A stretch of 64,000 nucleotides of DNA, taken from contig CM077665.1 of NCBI GenBank assembly GCA_039707655.1, positions 442,183,531-442,247,530 on the forward strand. The letters run 5' to 3'. Shown piece by piece: positions 22,331 through 33,404 of this stretch. The number at the start of each line of letters is the position of its first letter. The first letter of the stretch is position 1. Below the pieces are notes generated by a model. It did no database searches. It was not told where the DNA came from and saw nothing but the letters and a program-made list of their open reading frames with translations. Position numbers and translations under genes: made by a program. The stretch comes from Elymus sibiricus. Taxonomy: Eukaryota > Streptophyta > Magnoliopsida > Poales > Poaceae.

Positions 22331-23040
22331 ATGTCGAGCTCGAGCAGCCACTTCGGCTCCAACCTTGACGTTGACGAGGAGTTGGCCCTCCGCATTGCCT
22401 CGGAGCGATCCAAGGTGGACACAAGGGGCACCTCCGGATCTGGACCGTCGCCGCTCCCACGTTGGCGCAATGCGGACCCCGGAGATGGCCCCTCCCGGCC
22501 CGTGCGTAGCTCTGCTAGGGCAGCACAGCTGCGTCGCCCCCTTTCGCCGCCGGCTGCTCCTTCACGCGGGCAGCGGTGGGTGCTAGTGCCCGCTCCGTCG
22601 GCCCGCATATGCACTCCTGAATAGGAGTCGCGCGCCGCCAGCCGTGAGAGGTAGCGGGCAAGTGAGAGGAACGCGGCGGAGCCCGGCGAGGACGAGCGGC
22701 TCCTCGCTCGAGTTTAACGCCGGTCGCTGGCAACGATGGAGACGGGCGCTTGTCGCCTGCGACGAAAGAATGCGAAGGCGCTCTGACTTGTCATTGAGCA
22801 ATTGGAGCCCGAGGCGGAGGAGGCGGCTGCGGTGGCCAAGTTGAACCGGCATCAGGACATGGCCGTCTGTCGAATGAAGGGGTTGATTGTCTCACCCACT
22901 CCTCGTCCGGCGACAACGACGACCACAACTCCACCTCCTTCGACGACGATCAAGATCCTTCACCACCCGCGGACACCTACAACCGCGCCACCGACCAGAA
23001 GGGTAAAGACCAGGAGAGGAAGTGGTGAAGACACTCCTCC
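22331..23040 (+). pseudogene. Decayed captured or accessory ORF inside the Harbinger-type element
   Basis: It starts at ATG 22331 with a serine-rich, acidic segment (MSSSSSHFGSNLDVDEEL), runs in frame to a stop at 22622-22624, and resumes in shifted frames with LEPEAEEAAAVAKLNRHQDM and a further acidic tract ahead of 23040. It looks like one former protein of about 200 residues, broken by stops and frameshifts. I recognise no domain. The copies at 45485 and 59666 carry the same breaks. Confidence 0.5.
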
Positions 23041-23282
23041 GTTTATTATCGTTTTTAGTTGTTGAAGTTAAGAACTTGTGAGGCAATGAACTCCGATGAT
23101 GTACGGTTGGTTTATGTGCAATTGGTTGTCTGTATGATGCCGATTTCGTTGCTCGTTGTTTGATCACGTAGATTAGTTCATCACGTTGCATGCGTAGTAT
23201 GAATATAAGGTATCGGCTACCAGGTTCGTGGATGTGGAATGCATTATTTGAGATGTGACCGGTCAATGTCCGCGGGTACGTC

Positions 23283-23288
23283 CACGTG
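23283..23288. promoter_or_regulatory. G-box CACGTG within the Harbinger end, upstream of gene 2
   Basis: A CACGTG palindrome about 330 bp before the SCPL start codon, contributed by the transposon and conserved upstream of genes 3 and 4. G-boxes bind bZIP and bHLH factors; function here is not shown. Confidence 0.4.
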
Positions 23289-23440
23289 CGTTTGAGGAGC
23301 CGGATTTGACGAGTTCTGCTGTAGATGCTCTTATATGCATACGTAGCACGCTTCATATCTCCTGCTCTTGTCTCTAGATTGACCGGATGCTTCTTCTCGA
23401 GATAACTAGCCACGCGCTCAGGCCTATGGCTGGCTCATGA

Positions 23441-23448
23441 TATATACA
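23441..23448 (+). promoter_or_regulatory. Candidate TATA box of SCPL gene 2
   Basis: TATATACA about 167 bp upstream of the ATG at 23615. A second TATA-like run (AGTATATTT) follows. The ATG context (AGGATGG, purine at -3 and G at +4) is favourable. The same sequences precede genes 3 and 4. Confidence 0.45.
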
Positions 23449-23614
23449 GTATATTTGGAAAAGTACCCTACAGATCGTGCTCAGGGCACGTATTGCGCAG
23501 ATAGCCCTGAAGGACCTGCCTTGTTGTACATCTCTCTCGGCCTCTTAGTACAGAGATTAAGGAGCACAGATCAAACAGAAGCGGCTGCCCACTACACTAC
23601 CAGTATCTCGTAGG

Positions 23615-24863
23615 ATGGTCGGGCGGCTGCTCCTGCTGCTCGGCTTCTTGTTCTCGACCGCGCTTACCACGCGGCAGCTCGCCGTCGCCGCCGCGGCCTC
23701 CAGTTCCAGTTCCAAGGTAGTGACCAGCCTCCCCGGGTTCCACGGCCGCCTCCCCTTCCACCTCGAGACCGGGTACCCATTTCCCACTCTCTTCTTCAGC
23801 TATGGATCTCCTTGATCGGCTTCATTGGGTAGGTTATGTAACCTGCTCAGCTACAACTCTACAAGGTACGTGGAGGTGGACGAGGACAACGGCACGGAGC
23901 TGTTCTACTACTTCGTCGAGTCCGAGGCCAGCACGGGAGACGCCCCTTTCCTCCTCTGGCTCACCGGCGGCGACCACTGCACCGTATTCAGCGGCCTCGC
24001 CTTCGAGATCGGTACATTCATTCATTCTGTTCACATCCGCCCGCAAGCGACTCGCCATGACTCACCAGTCTACCTCATATACATGTCCACCGCAACTGCA
24101 CAGGTCCAGTCAAGTTCATCGTAGAGCCTTACAACGGCACCATACCGAGCCTGGAAATAAATCCCAACTCATGGACGAAGGTCGTCGGTCATGCTCTGCA
24201 CCCTGCAGGCTGCAGCTAGCCAATTAGCCATATTACATGTCCACGCTCATTCCTGTATTGATCACTGCAGTTGGCAAATATCCTTTTCGTCGATACACCG
24301 GTTGGGGCAGGGTTCTCCTTTTCAAGACGACCCCAAGGCTACCATGTTGGGGAAGTATCCACCTCATTGCAGCTCCATGAGTTCCTCATCAAGGTGCTAC
24401 CTGACTGCTTAATTACCTAGCCACTCCCATCCACAAGTTTGTTGCGATGCATCGATTGGCAGCACCTTCCTTATTGATTTATCCACGTCACCTTGTCCAG
24501 TGGATCAGCGACCACCCCAAGTTTCTATCAAGTCCTCTCTACATCGGGGGAGACTCGTATGCTGGAAAAATTGTACCATTCATCGCACAAAAGATTTCCG
24601 AAGGTAAGGACACTTGTTGTATATTTCCACGTATCCAACATTGAGCATGCGTTTATAGTTGACTGAATTCGCTGATTTCACCACAAGGTAATGAAGTTGG
24701 AAGGAGACCCCTTCTTAATCTCAAGGTACCTACCGTAACCCTCACAACTATTCTAGACAAGAGACTATGCAATAATACATGTGGCTGAAAACATGCATAT
24801 CATGAAACACGCATCACAAATGTGTACGCGAAGGTGATATGTGGTTTATCGGTTTTGCTATTC

Positions 24864-24948
<85 letters not shown>

Positions 24949-27900
24949 GTGTTTCTATAGTGAGTTTTGGATGGCTCATAACTTGTGTCACGAGATTTCA
25001 TTCATTATTGTGTTTGTTTTATCGGGCGCCGTTATAGTATAGGCCAATCTCGATATCGCAACTACCCCGAGGCCCCATGTGTCAGGGTCATTAGCTTATA
25101 TCATGGGTCCGGTCCATGTCGCCAACACATACACATCCCAACGATCTATTCACTTATGGTCCAACCCAAGCAGCTAACACATGTGCATCCGCACAAGAAT
25201 GCCGATATGAAGGAAACCAACAAAAGGATGGTGTCCCCTCACGTATGTGTTGCTGGCACGGATGGGGATGTTTTTTTTTTTTGAATAGTCTGGGTTACAT
25301 ACCACGTGTGTCACATGGTCACGGATGGGAATGTTGTTGCATCTATCTCCAAGAGTGTCTTTTACTTCCGAGTTGTGCCTAAATGCAATATGTTGCATAT
25401 CATTTGCTATCAGCTCCACAGGCGTCTCGGAGCTTCACTGTCTATATGTATAACGAAAGAGAGCAATAAATCGAAATGTGTGCTTGTTAATGACAACACA
25501 TCTACTAGCACCCACTACCAGCTATGCCACAGAAAACGTCTTCGGTGTAGTAACACCACTAGAGGAATGACAAAGGAAAATATCATTTGAATATGTGCAG
25601 TGATGTGTAGTTTTAATTGTCTTGTTGCATAGAAGCGAAATCATTCATAATTTGGATACTCACTCCGAAAGCTATTGTATTCTGAACTTTTACTCAAAAG
25701 ATATGCCAAAGAAAAACCTTGTGTCCCTTCCTGTGCGGAAAAGAACACATGTTTGTACTTGTGTTACCACAACCTGAGGATAAACTTTGAAGCGAACGCA
25801 TAAATTTGACCCGTGAAAATAAACAATGTTGAATTTGTTGTTTTCGTTTTTCAAGCTATGTTTAAAATTTGGATACATATTATATCTACGTCGTAGATTA
25901 TCTTTGGATATTTTGACAATGTCTAACATTTGAATTAATTCGCCGTTGCACCGGATGCATTATGCTTCCTAGTTCTGGATCGTGCTTTCTTCCTGACATT
26001 CCACATTGTCCCGGATCATTACAGGATCAAGGATGTCGATTAGGGTGGGGCAGTTTGAATAGGAGATTGCAAGTTTTAATTTAGTTTAGGGAATTGCATA
26101 TATAAATAATATGTAAGTGTGACTACCTGAGACAACCTACATGATATGGCAACTAGCAAATAAAAATAAGATAAAAAATGGTCAACACTAAGTAAGTAAT
26201 GCACGAAGTCATAAAAATGACCAAAAGGGCTCAGAGTCGATGTTGATTAAAACATAAGTTAAAGTCGTTGGAATAACTTTAATATTTGTGGGAGACGCTT
26301 GGCACACCGAGTCAAAAACGACTAAGGTCCAGCCTTCTCCTGGTTAAGCTTCGGCCACAATACACAAGCACAACCACCAAGGGTAGATCTGGAGGCCATC
26401 TCCAATTCTTTACAAATTCTCGGGGCAAATCCAGATTTTGATGCTCCCAGTGAACTCTAAACGCCTAAGGATTCCCAAAACTCCTAAGCGTTAGGTATGA
26501 AAACTCAGAGGAAACAGATGAACCAAGTGTTGTTGCATTTGTTTCTTTACTTGTTAGCGAAAGCGAAACACATATGAAATCTTGTAAACAAATACGAAGC
26601 AACATTGCCGAAATGGAATACAAAGCTAACCTGGTGCGTCCACCTATACCAAAGTGAAAGGTTGCGCAAACATAGAAACCCCAACAACCATATAGAAAAA
26701 TGCACACAAAATAACAAAAGAGTTCAAATGCGCACCAGCGAGGAGACGAGGAGGTGTGCCGGCGAGCATGCCTAGAGGATGTGAGTGGGAGGTGTGTAGT
26801 CGCCCGGGGGGGTGGGTGTAGGGAGGAGGATCACAAGACTAGTGGGGTAGGGGTTTGTTTTTGTGCGTATAGGAATCTGTTGTTTCCAGAGCGCATCTGT
26901 GCTAGGGTGGAATGGGCTATGCCGATAAGCGGAAATTTCTCCGCATAGTTTTACTGAAATTTCTATTCATATTGAAGTTTCACCAGAAAGCGCCATTCTA
27001 TCTCCATTCCATTATAAAATATCCAGTCTGGTTCTGTTATTTAAATTTCATTTCCGATTACGTATTTACGGTCTGTTTTTTCCTGAATAGATGAAATGTT
27101 TCTGCCTAGTTTTCATCCTAGAAAGAAGCATGAAAACCCACACATTAGGTCTGTTTATGAAACGTAGATAGTACAAAATCCAAATTACAAATATTGCAAA
27201 CATTGCATTGCTTTATATATCAATATATTAGATTGAGGTGCATGATGTTTTAACTGGTAAAGATAAATTATGCTAGAAAACTCAACAAAAAGTATTCATC
27301 CTTTAATTTGGTATGCCATCTTTTAATTAACGAAGCATAGGCGACGGATCTTCATAACTATGGCTAAGTGGATCACGGTTAATGGCGTACATATACCATT
27401 TGAGCCGTTATAAAACTTTAAAATTATAATGTATCTAGGACGCATCTAGATGTGTCCTAGTTATTGCACATCTAAATGACTCAATCAAGCATAAAAAGAA
27501 AAAGAAAGTGAAAATCTCTCCCATTTTTTGGGAGGCTACCAACTGCATAGCCGTCCCTCCCTAGCCGCCCCCGCGTCGCCCCTGCTCGAGCGACTCGGGC
27601 GAGACGAAACCCTAGCCACCGGGGGATCTTCTTCCTTCCCCCCTCCCTTCGCCTTCGCCGAAGGACACCGCTGGCCTATAGCCCGGGGGCCGACGGCGGT
27701 GGCGGGGGCCTTCTCTCATGCGCCATGGGGATGGTGCGGAGCCCCGCTGCGTGAGGAGGTGCGGCCGATCGGGCCTTGGCGGCGCGGCGAGCGTTCCTGC
27801 CTTGACCGGCGGCGGCACGACGGTTGGCTCTGCCTCAGGCGACAATGGTTGTGGGCGCGACGGACGACCGTCGGGCAGCGACGTCGGCTGCGTTTGGCGG

Positions 27901-30454
27901 CGACGGGCCATCTGGCCCTGGATCAGCGGCGGCAGAATGGACGGCCTGCTGGACGGGTCGGCGCCATGCGTGGTCTGGCCTTCGGATAGATCTAATCTGG
28001 CCGGTGCGGCCTACTCGTTGCGCGGCGGCTCAGATCGGTGGCGACCCATGCACACGATGCTTGATGGATGTTCGTCGAGCGGATCCGGGTGAAAACCTCG
28101 TTCTCGGCTTGTTGCCAGGACCAACAATGGCGGCACTTTGGTGTCACTCCCCCTTGGGGGCGTCATTCTTGGAGGTGTACACGAGTTCGAGGGACCAGTG
28201 GACGGCTTCTTTGGTGGAGCGGTGCTTCATCTAACACATTGATGGCGACGGATCTCAGCGGCGTGGCTCAGTGGAGATTCGGCGTCCGATGCACGGAGAT
28301 GGATCGCGTAGGAAGAGGACGATGTCTGGCGTCATGGTGGCGTTGATGGCAGAGAGGCCTGGCAAGGTCGGTGCGTTAGGTTCTTCTCTGAAGATGGATT
28401 GGTGGAAGACAGCGGCGACAGCACATGAGAGTGCGTCAGACCGGTTTGTACCCCAAACCCAGTATGTGGCTTGGTTGGGGCCTCCGGCTTTAGATGTCAG
28501 GCTTTCGTGCGATGTCTGTTTGGTATTAGGCTCGGACTATCGACACCCCTTCATCAAATGGATAGAAGTAGCGATAGTTGTTGCTAACATGGTGGCTTCA
28601 GACTACCTGATGTACTATTTTATAAGGTCTTTATATATAATCAATAAAATAGCTGCATGCATCGTCGAGATGGCCGGGGGTAATCTTCCTTTTCTAAAAA
28701 AAATAAGCACACCATGTTAATCAGCTATAGTTAGCTCTGCAAAAAAACATCTCTACTTGGCAATCCGTGCCTCCAATATTTTCGTAGCATGTGTAGAGGA
28801 CACAGTTATATACTAACTCGGTTCTTAAATATAAGTCTTTTTAAAGATTTCACTGTTGGACTGCATGCGGATGTATATAGACATATTTAGAGTGAAGATT
28901 CACTCATTTTGTTCCGTATGTATTTTTTATTAGAATGTCTAAAAACAACTTATATTTAGGAACGGAGAGAGTATTTTCTTAGCAGTATATGCCTGCCTTT
29001 GGTAGCGTGAGTGCGGTGTTAATATATCTGATGCCATATTGATGTTCATTTCGTCATCAACAGGGCTATCTAGTAGGAAATCCGGCAACAGGTGAAAGGA
29101 TCGACGAAAGCTCCAAAGTCCCATTTGCTCACGGATTTGGTATGATATCAGATCAATTATATGAGGTAATTAACCTCACCTGTATCCACTATTCCCGTTC
29201 GTCTGCTCATACACATACAACCATACATGTCAAAACTGTTGTGGTACAAATAGTACTCATCATAGTATAAATTTCTTTCATACAGACAATATTGAGTCAT
29301 TGTCAAGGACAAGACTACAAGAGTCCTACAAGCGTGCTGTGTGCCAAAGCTCTGGGTACTTTCCATAGTGTAAGGATAACTTTTATTTACTCCATAAACA
29401 TGAAGAAAGTATATGATGGAGCACTGAAGGTTACAGCGGTTCCAAATAATCCCATTGCAGCTCCTCTCCGAAGTTAAGCCGCCCCAGATTTTGACGGTCA
29501 AATGCGGTTTTTCATCTGCTGGACCGCATGCGGAGACGGGCGATTCGGCTGGCGCTGGCAGGAAGATCTTAAGGGAGGAAGCGGCTGGAATCAAAATGGG
29601 GAACCGGCTGAAACACCCGCCAGTTCGTCCTCCACTTGACTGCATTGTAAGTCAGCATCATGCGTGTATGCCTCTATCCTTTATGTGCTCCCCGTTCATT
29701 GGGCTGACCCGATCATGCATGCATGCCCGATGGATCAGGACTACGCCCACTACCTGTCGTATTTCTGGGCGAACGACGAGCGCACCCGGGACGCCCTCGG
29801 CGTCAAGGCCGGCACCGTGGACGAGTGGGTGAGGTGCCAAGATGGCGGCGTCCCGTACACCAGGGACATCGCGAGCAGCATCAAGTATCACCGGAACGTT
29901 ACGGCCAACGGCTACCGCGCGCTTGTATACAGGTCCTGACATTTTGGCCTGTTACTACGGCATGAGAAACTGGGATCGGTTGGAGCGAGCTAACTGGAAG
30001 ATCTGAGTGTTATTCTGATGGGGTTTTGCTTGGTGTCAATGGCAGCGGCGACCACGATTCGGTGGTGCCGCACCTGGGGACGCAGGCGTGGGTGAGATCG
30101 CTCGGCTTCCCCATCGCCGACGACTGGAGGGCATGGCATCTCCATGGCCAGTCTGCCGGGTTCGTCGTCGTCTCCTTCTCGTTGCATGCTCTGTTTATTT
30201 CACTCACTAACAATGATTGCTCTGCCTTCTCTTCCCTGGGTTTGCAGATTCACTATAGCTTACTCCAACAACATGACATTCGCGACCGTAAAGGTAACAT
30301 TTTCTGTGTGAGTTTATGGTGCGCGTGGTTATTGGTGGATTACCGGTTCTCGTTCGGATTTGGTTTTCAGGGTGGTGGTCACACGGCGCCTGAGTACGAG
30401 CCTGAGAGGTGCTTCGCCATGTTCAGTCGTTGGATACTGAATCAACCACTCTAG
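23615..30454 (+). CDS. SCPL gene 2: serine carboxypeptidase-like protein, 13 exons, intact
   Basis: Exons: 23615-23772, 23866-24011, 24104-24180, 24271-24393, 24501-24603, 24688-24725, 29064-29165, 29286-29369, 29461-29646, 29739-29932, 30046-30159, 30248-30293, 30371-30454. All introns are GT-AG and all phases agree, giving 1,455 nt and 484 residues, normal for the family. Residues 1-30 look like a signal peptide (Leu/Ala-rich), so the protein is secreted or vacuolar. The alpha/beta-hydrolase triad is present: Ser187 in GDSYAGK, Asp408 in GDHDSVVP, His461 in GGGHTAPEY. The oxyanion segment reads LTGGDHCT (85-92) where the family usually has NGGPGCS. Possible N-glycosylation sites are N61, N112, N392 and N450. 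Type I plant SCPLs are serine peptidases or acyltransferases using glucose esters; I cannot choose between them. Exons 1-6 derive from the gene 3 type and exons 7-13 from the gene 1 type, by recombination in intron 6. Confidence 0.92.
24866..24948. repeat. (TTA)n microsatellite, intron 6 of gene 2
   Basis: About 28 units with one AGT interruption near 24904, the longest of the four copies. Confidence 0.95.
27432..27507. mobile_element. Left arm of the inverted-repeat MITE, gene 2 intron 6
   Basis: Remnant of the element at 3747-3916 in gene 1. Its right arm was removed by the deletion that also removed the retroposon head. Confidence 0.6.
27508..28700 (+). mobile_element. Head-less retroposon, intron 6 of gene 2
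   Basis: Corresponds to 4354-5546 of gene 1, with the A-run and the right-hand copy of the 15-bp repeat (28701-28715). The tRNA-like head and left repeat are missing. The recombination switch point lies inside it, about 28006-28088. Confidence 0.8.
28813..28971. mobile_element. Stowaway MITE, intron 6 of gene 2
   Basis: Same 159-bp element as 5659-5817, with TA flanks. Confidence 0.9.
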
Positions 30455-31085
30455 TCTATTGCATTATGTATTGTGCAAAACGAAAACCATGTACATGTAG
30501 TTCCCACGAAACAAACATGCACATGCAGGATGTGTTGATGACTTTGCGTTGGGGTCATCTCCCCGGTACGCGGGTTGAATATACGATTCCTTTTGTGAGA
30601 AGCTGGTTTCTAGAGGTTTTGGCAAGAAACATACGGTACTAGACGTGTCTGTTTGATAAGTCATGTAGCTTCCATTTTGCACCATATAGAGTGTTGTCTT
30701 TTGCAAAACATTCTCATTTTTTTAAGATTACCTTCAGCGGTAGCTTCCATACTTCTATTTTAAATTTTCATTAGGGCATATGTAACACGATCCTAAAACC
30801 GCCCACAATCGTTCACACGTTTGTATGTGTTTTGTCATCCAACGGGGGCCTGTATTGGTCCGCCGACCGGTTCGGACGCATTTTTTCTGCCAACCCGAGA
30901 CAAACTGGGGGTGGCTTTGCAGGCGTCCGGACCTCGGTCACACCCGTTTTGATGATCATGGCCCACTAAAAAATCACACCCGCCGCTTCCGCGCTTTCCA
31001 TCGAACGTCTACGCCGCTTGTCGCACCGCATACATATGTTGTATACTGCGGGCTGAATGTATGTTGTACCTGCGTTTCCCTCTCG

Positions 31086-31548
31086 CAAAGCTTGTGCCGC
31101 GTCGACGATCGCTTAAGCATCTGAAACTGCCGGCTGAAGTGGGACTGGGCGTCGTCGTGCACTGCTGGATACTGCCGGCGACTCGGCGTGTCGGCTCTTA
31201 CTCCGACTCTGGTGAGGGGTTGAATGAAGTCGGTGCTTGCTATGAGAATAGTTTGCCTGCTGGACCATTGCAGTTTTGAGCATCTCGATGGCGTTCCTAA
31301 CCTCAATATCAGTCGGGGTATTCCCCGTAATCGGGATCGCAGCGAGATTGTGGGTCGTCGCCTGCATATTGTCAACTGGGTTAGAATAATGACCCGACGG
31401 AGTATGAAAACGTCGAGGTGATTGCCGAGCCGGGTTTTGCTGATAAGCCGGCCCGATTGCACTTGGAGGCACTCCTCGCGTCAATTGGGGTATGACAGGT
31501 GTCTCTCTAGGCGTGTCGGTTCCTGCTCCTCGAGCGGGTGCATCCCGC
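31086..31548 (-). pseudogene. Gypsy gag fragment, C-terminal side (spacer 2)
   Basis: Near-identical to 7931-8393, and cut by the Copia insertion at the same base. Confidence 0.75.
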
Positions 31549-33354
31549 TGTTGGGGAACGTCGCATGGGAAACAAAAAATTTCCTACGCACACACAAGAT
31601 CTATCCATGGTGATGAGCATCTACGAGAGGGAGAGTGAATCTACATACCCTTGTAGATCGCTAAGCGGAAGCGTTAAGAAACGCGGTTGATGTAGTCGAA
31701 CTTCTTCGCGATCCAAATCGCAAGTCGTCCCTCGATCCAAACACGATCTAGCACCGAACGGACGGCACCTCCGCGTTCAACACACGTACGGCTTGATGAC
31801 GCCTTCACCTCCTCGATCCAGCGAGCGATGGTGAAGTAGTGGATGAGTTCCGGCAGCACGACGGCGTGGTGATGGTGGTGAGGAACAATCTCTGCAGGGC
31901 TTCGCCAAGCACTACGGAGATTGTGACGGGAGGAACTAGAGGGTTAGGGTTGCCGGCACACGGCTTGGGAAATCTTGATCTATCCCGTGTGCTAGCCCTG
32001 CCCCTCTATTTATATGTTGAGCCCTGGGGTCTAAACTTGGAGAGAAAGCCTGGACAAGGTCGGTTTTGCCCGCACAAGGTCGGTTTGGCCCGCACGGAAA
32101 GAGTCCCACTCGGATTCCAGCAGTACCGCGTACAAGCGGTTGTACCGCTTCACACAAGCGGTAGTACCGCTTACGCGGTAGTACTGCCTTGCCAGCGGTA
32201 GTACCGCTTAAGGCAGCAGCAAAACTTCCTTTTGCACTTTCCAATACCTCGTGGGCTTTACCCCTTTGGTCCATATAAAGTGTCGTTGCACCCGAACACT
32301 TCGGTAAACATCCGGAACCCCTTCCGGTGAATTCCGGAACCCTTCCGGAGATCAAAACACTATTATCACATATATCAATCTTTACCTCCGGACTCTTCCG
32401 GAGATCCTCGTCATGTCCGGGATTTTATCCGGGACTCCGAACAACCTTCGGTCACCAACACAATAACTCAACTATACTAATCGTCACCAAACGTTAAGTG
32501 TATAGACCCTGCGGGTTCGAGAACTATGTAGACATGACCGAGACACCTCTACGGTCAATAACAATAGCGGGACCTGGATGCCCATATTGGTTCCTACATA
32601 TTCTACGAAGATCTATATCGGTCGAACCTCTATGTCAAGGATTCAGTTAATCCCGTATGTTGTTCCCTTTGTTCTTCGGTATGTTACTTGCCCGAGATTC
32701 GATCGTCGGTATCTCTATACCTAGTTCAATCTCGTTATCGGCAAGTCTCTTTGCTCGGTCCGTAATACAAGATCTCGTGGCTAACACTTTAGTCACATTG
32801 CTTGCAAGGCTCATTGTGATGTTGTATTACCGAGTGGGCCCTGAGATACCTCTCCGTCACACGGAGTAACAAATCCCAGTCTTGATCCATGCCAACCCAA
32901 CAGACACCCTCGAAGATACCTGTAGAGCATCTTTATAGTCACCCAGTAACGTTGCGACGTTTGATACACACAAGGTATTCCTCCGGTGTCAGTGAGTTGC
33001 ATGATCTCATGGTCATAGGAACAGATACTTGACATGCAGAAAACTATAGCAATAAACTGACACGATCATATGCTACGTTTATAGTTTGGGTCTTGTCCAT
33101 CACATCATTCTCCTAATGATGTGATCCCGTTATCAAATGACATCTCATGTTCATGGCTAGGAAACCTTCACCATCTTTTGATCAACGAGCTAGTTAACTA
33201 GAAGCTTACTAGGGACACAGTGTTGTCTATGTACCTACACATGTATTTGAGTTTCCAATCAATACAATTATAGCATGGATAATAAACGATTATCATGAAC
33301 AAGGAAATATAATAATAACCAATTTATTATTGCCTCTAGGGCATATTTCCAACA
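31549..33354 (-). repeat. 3' LTR of Copia copy 2
   Basis: 1,806 bp, matching the 3' LTR of copy 1 nearly base for base, including the shorter palindrome array. Confidence 0.95.
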
Positions 33355-33365
33355 GCCTCCCACTT
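33355..33365 (-). other. Polypurine tract of Copia copy 2
   Basis: AAGTGGGAGGC on the minus strand, next to the 3' LTR. Confidence 0.85.
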
Positions 33366-33404
33366 GCACTAGAGTCAATAATCTAGTTTACATCACTATG
33401 TGAT

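Larger units (their letters stand above)
21990..23330. mobile_element. PIF/Harbinger-type element upstream of SCPL gene 2
   Basis: The 1,341-bp segment is bounded by TTA direct repeats (21987-21989 and 23331-23333). Its terminal inverted repeats start GAGCATCTATAGTCGA at the left and, reverse-complemented, GAGCATCTACAGCAG at the right, the pattern of PIF/Harbinger elements. There is no transposase, so it is non-autonomous. It carries a decayed open frame. It ends 284 bp before the SCPL start codon, so it forms most of the upstream region, and it is exactly the same length in all three spacers. Confidence 0.8.

Noticed and set aside
22892..23413. 173-codon minus-strand frame at the end of the Harbinger-type element (also 46046 and 60227)
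   Set aside because: It is the complement of an acidic tract of the decayed + strand ORF and runs past the element edge; Arg-rich content is expected from that.
23615..23815. Short 66-codon protein from the gene 2 start codon
   Set aside because: It is exon 1 read through into intron 1. GT-AG splicing at 23773-23865 restores the long SCPL frame exactly.
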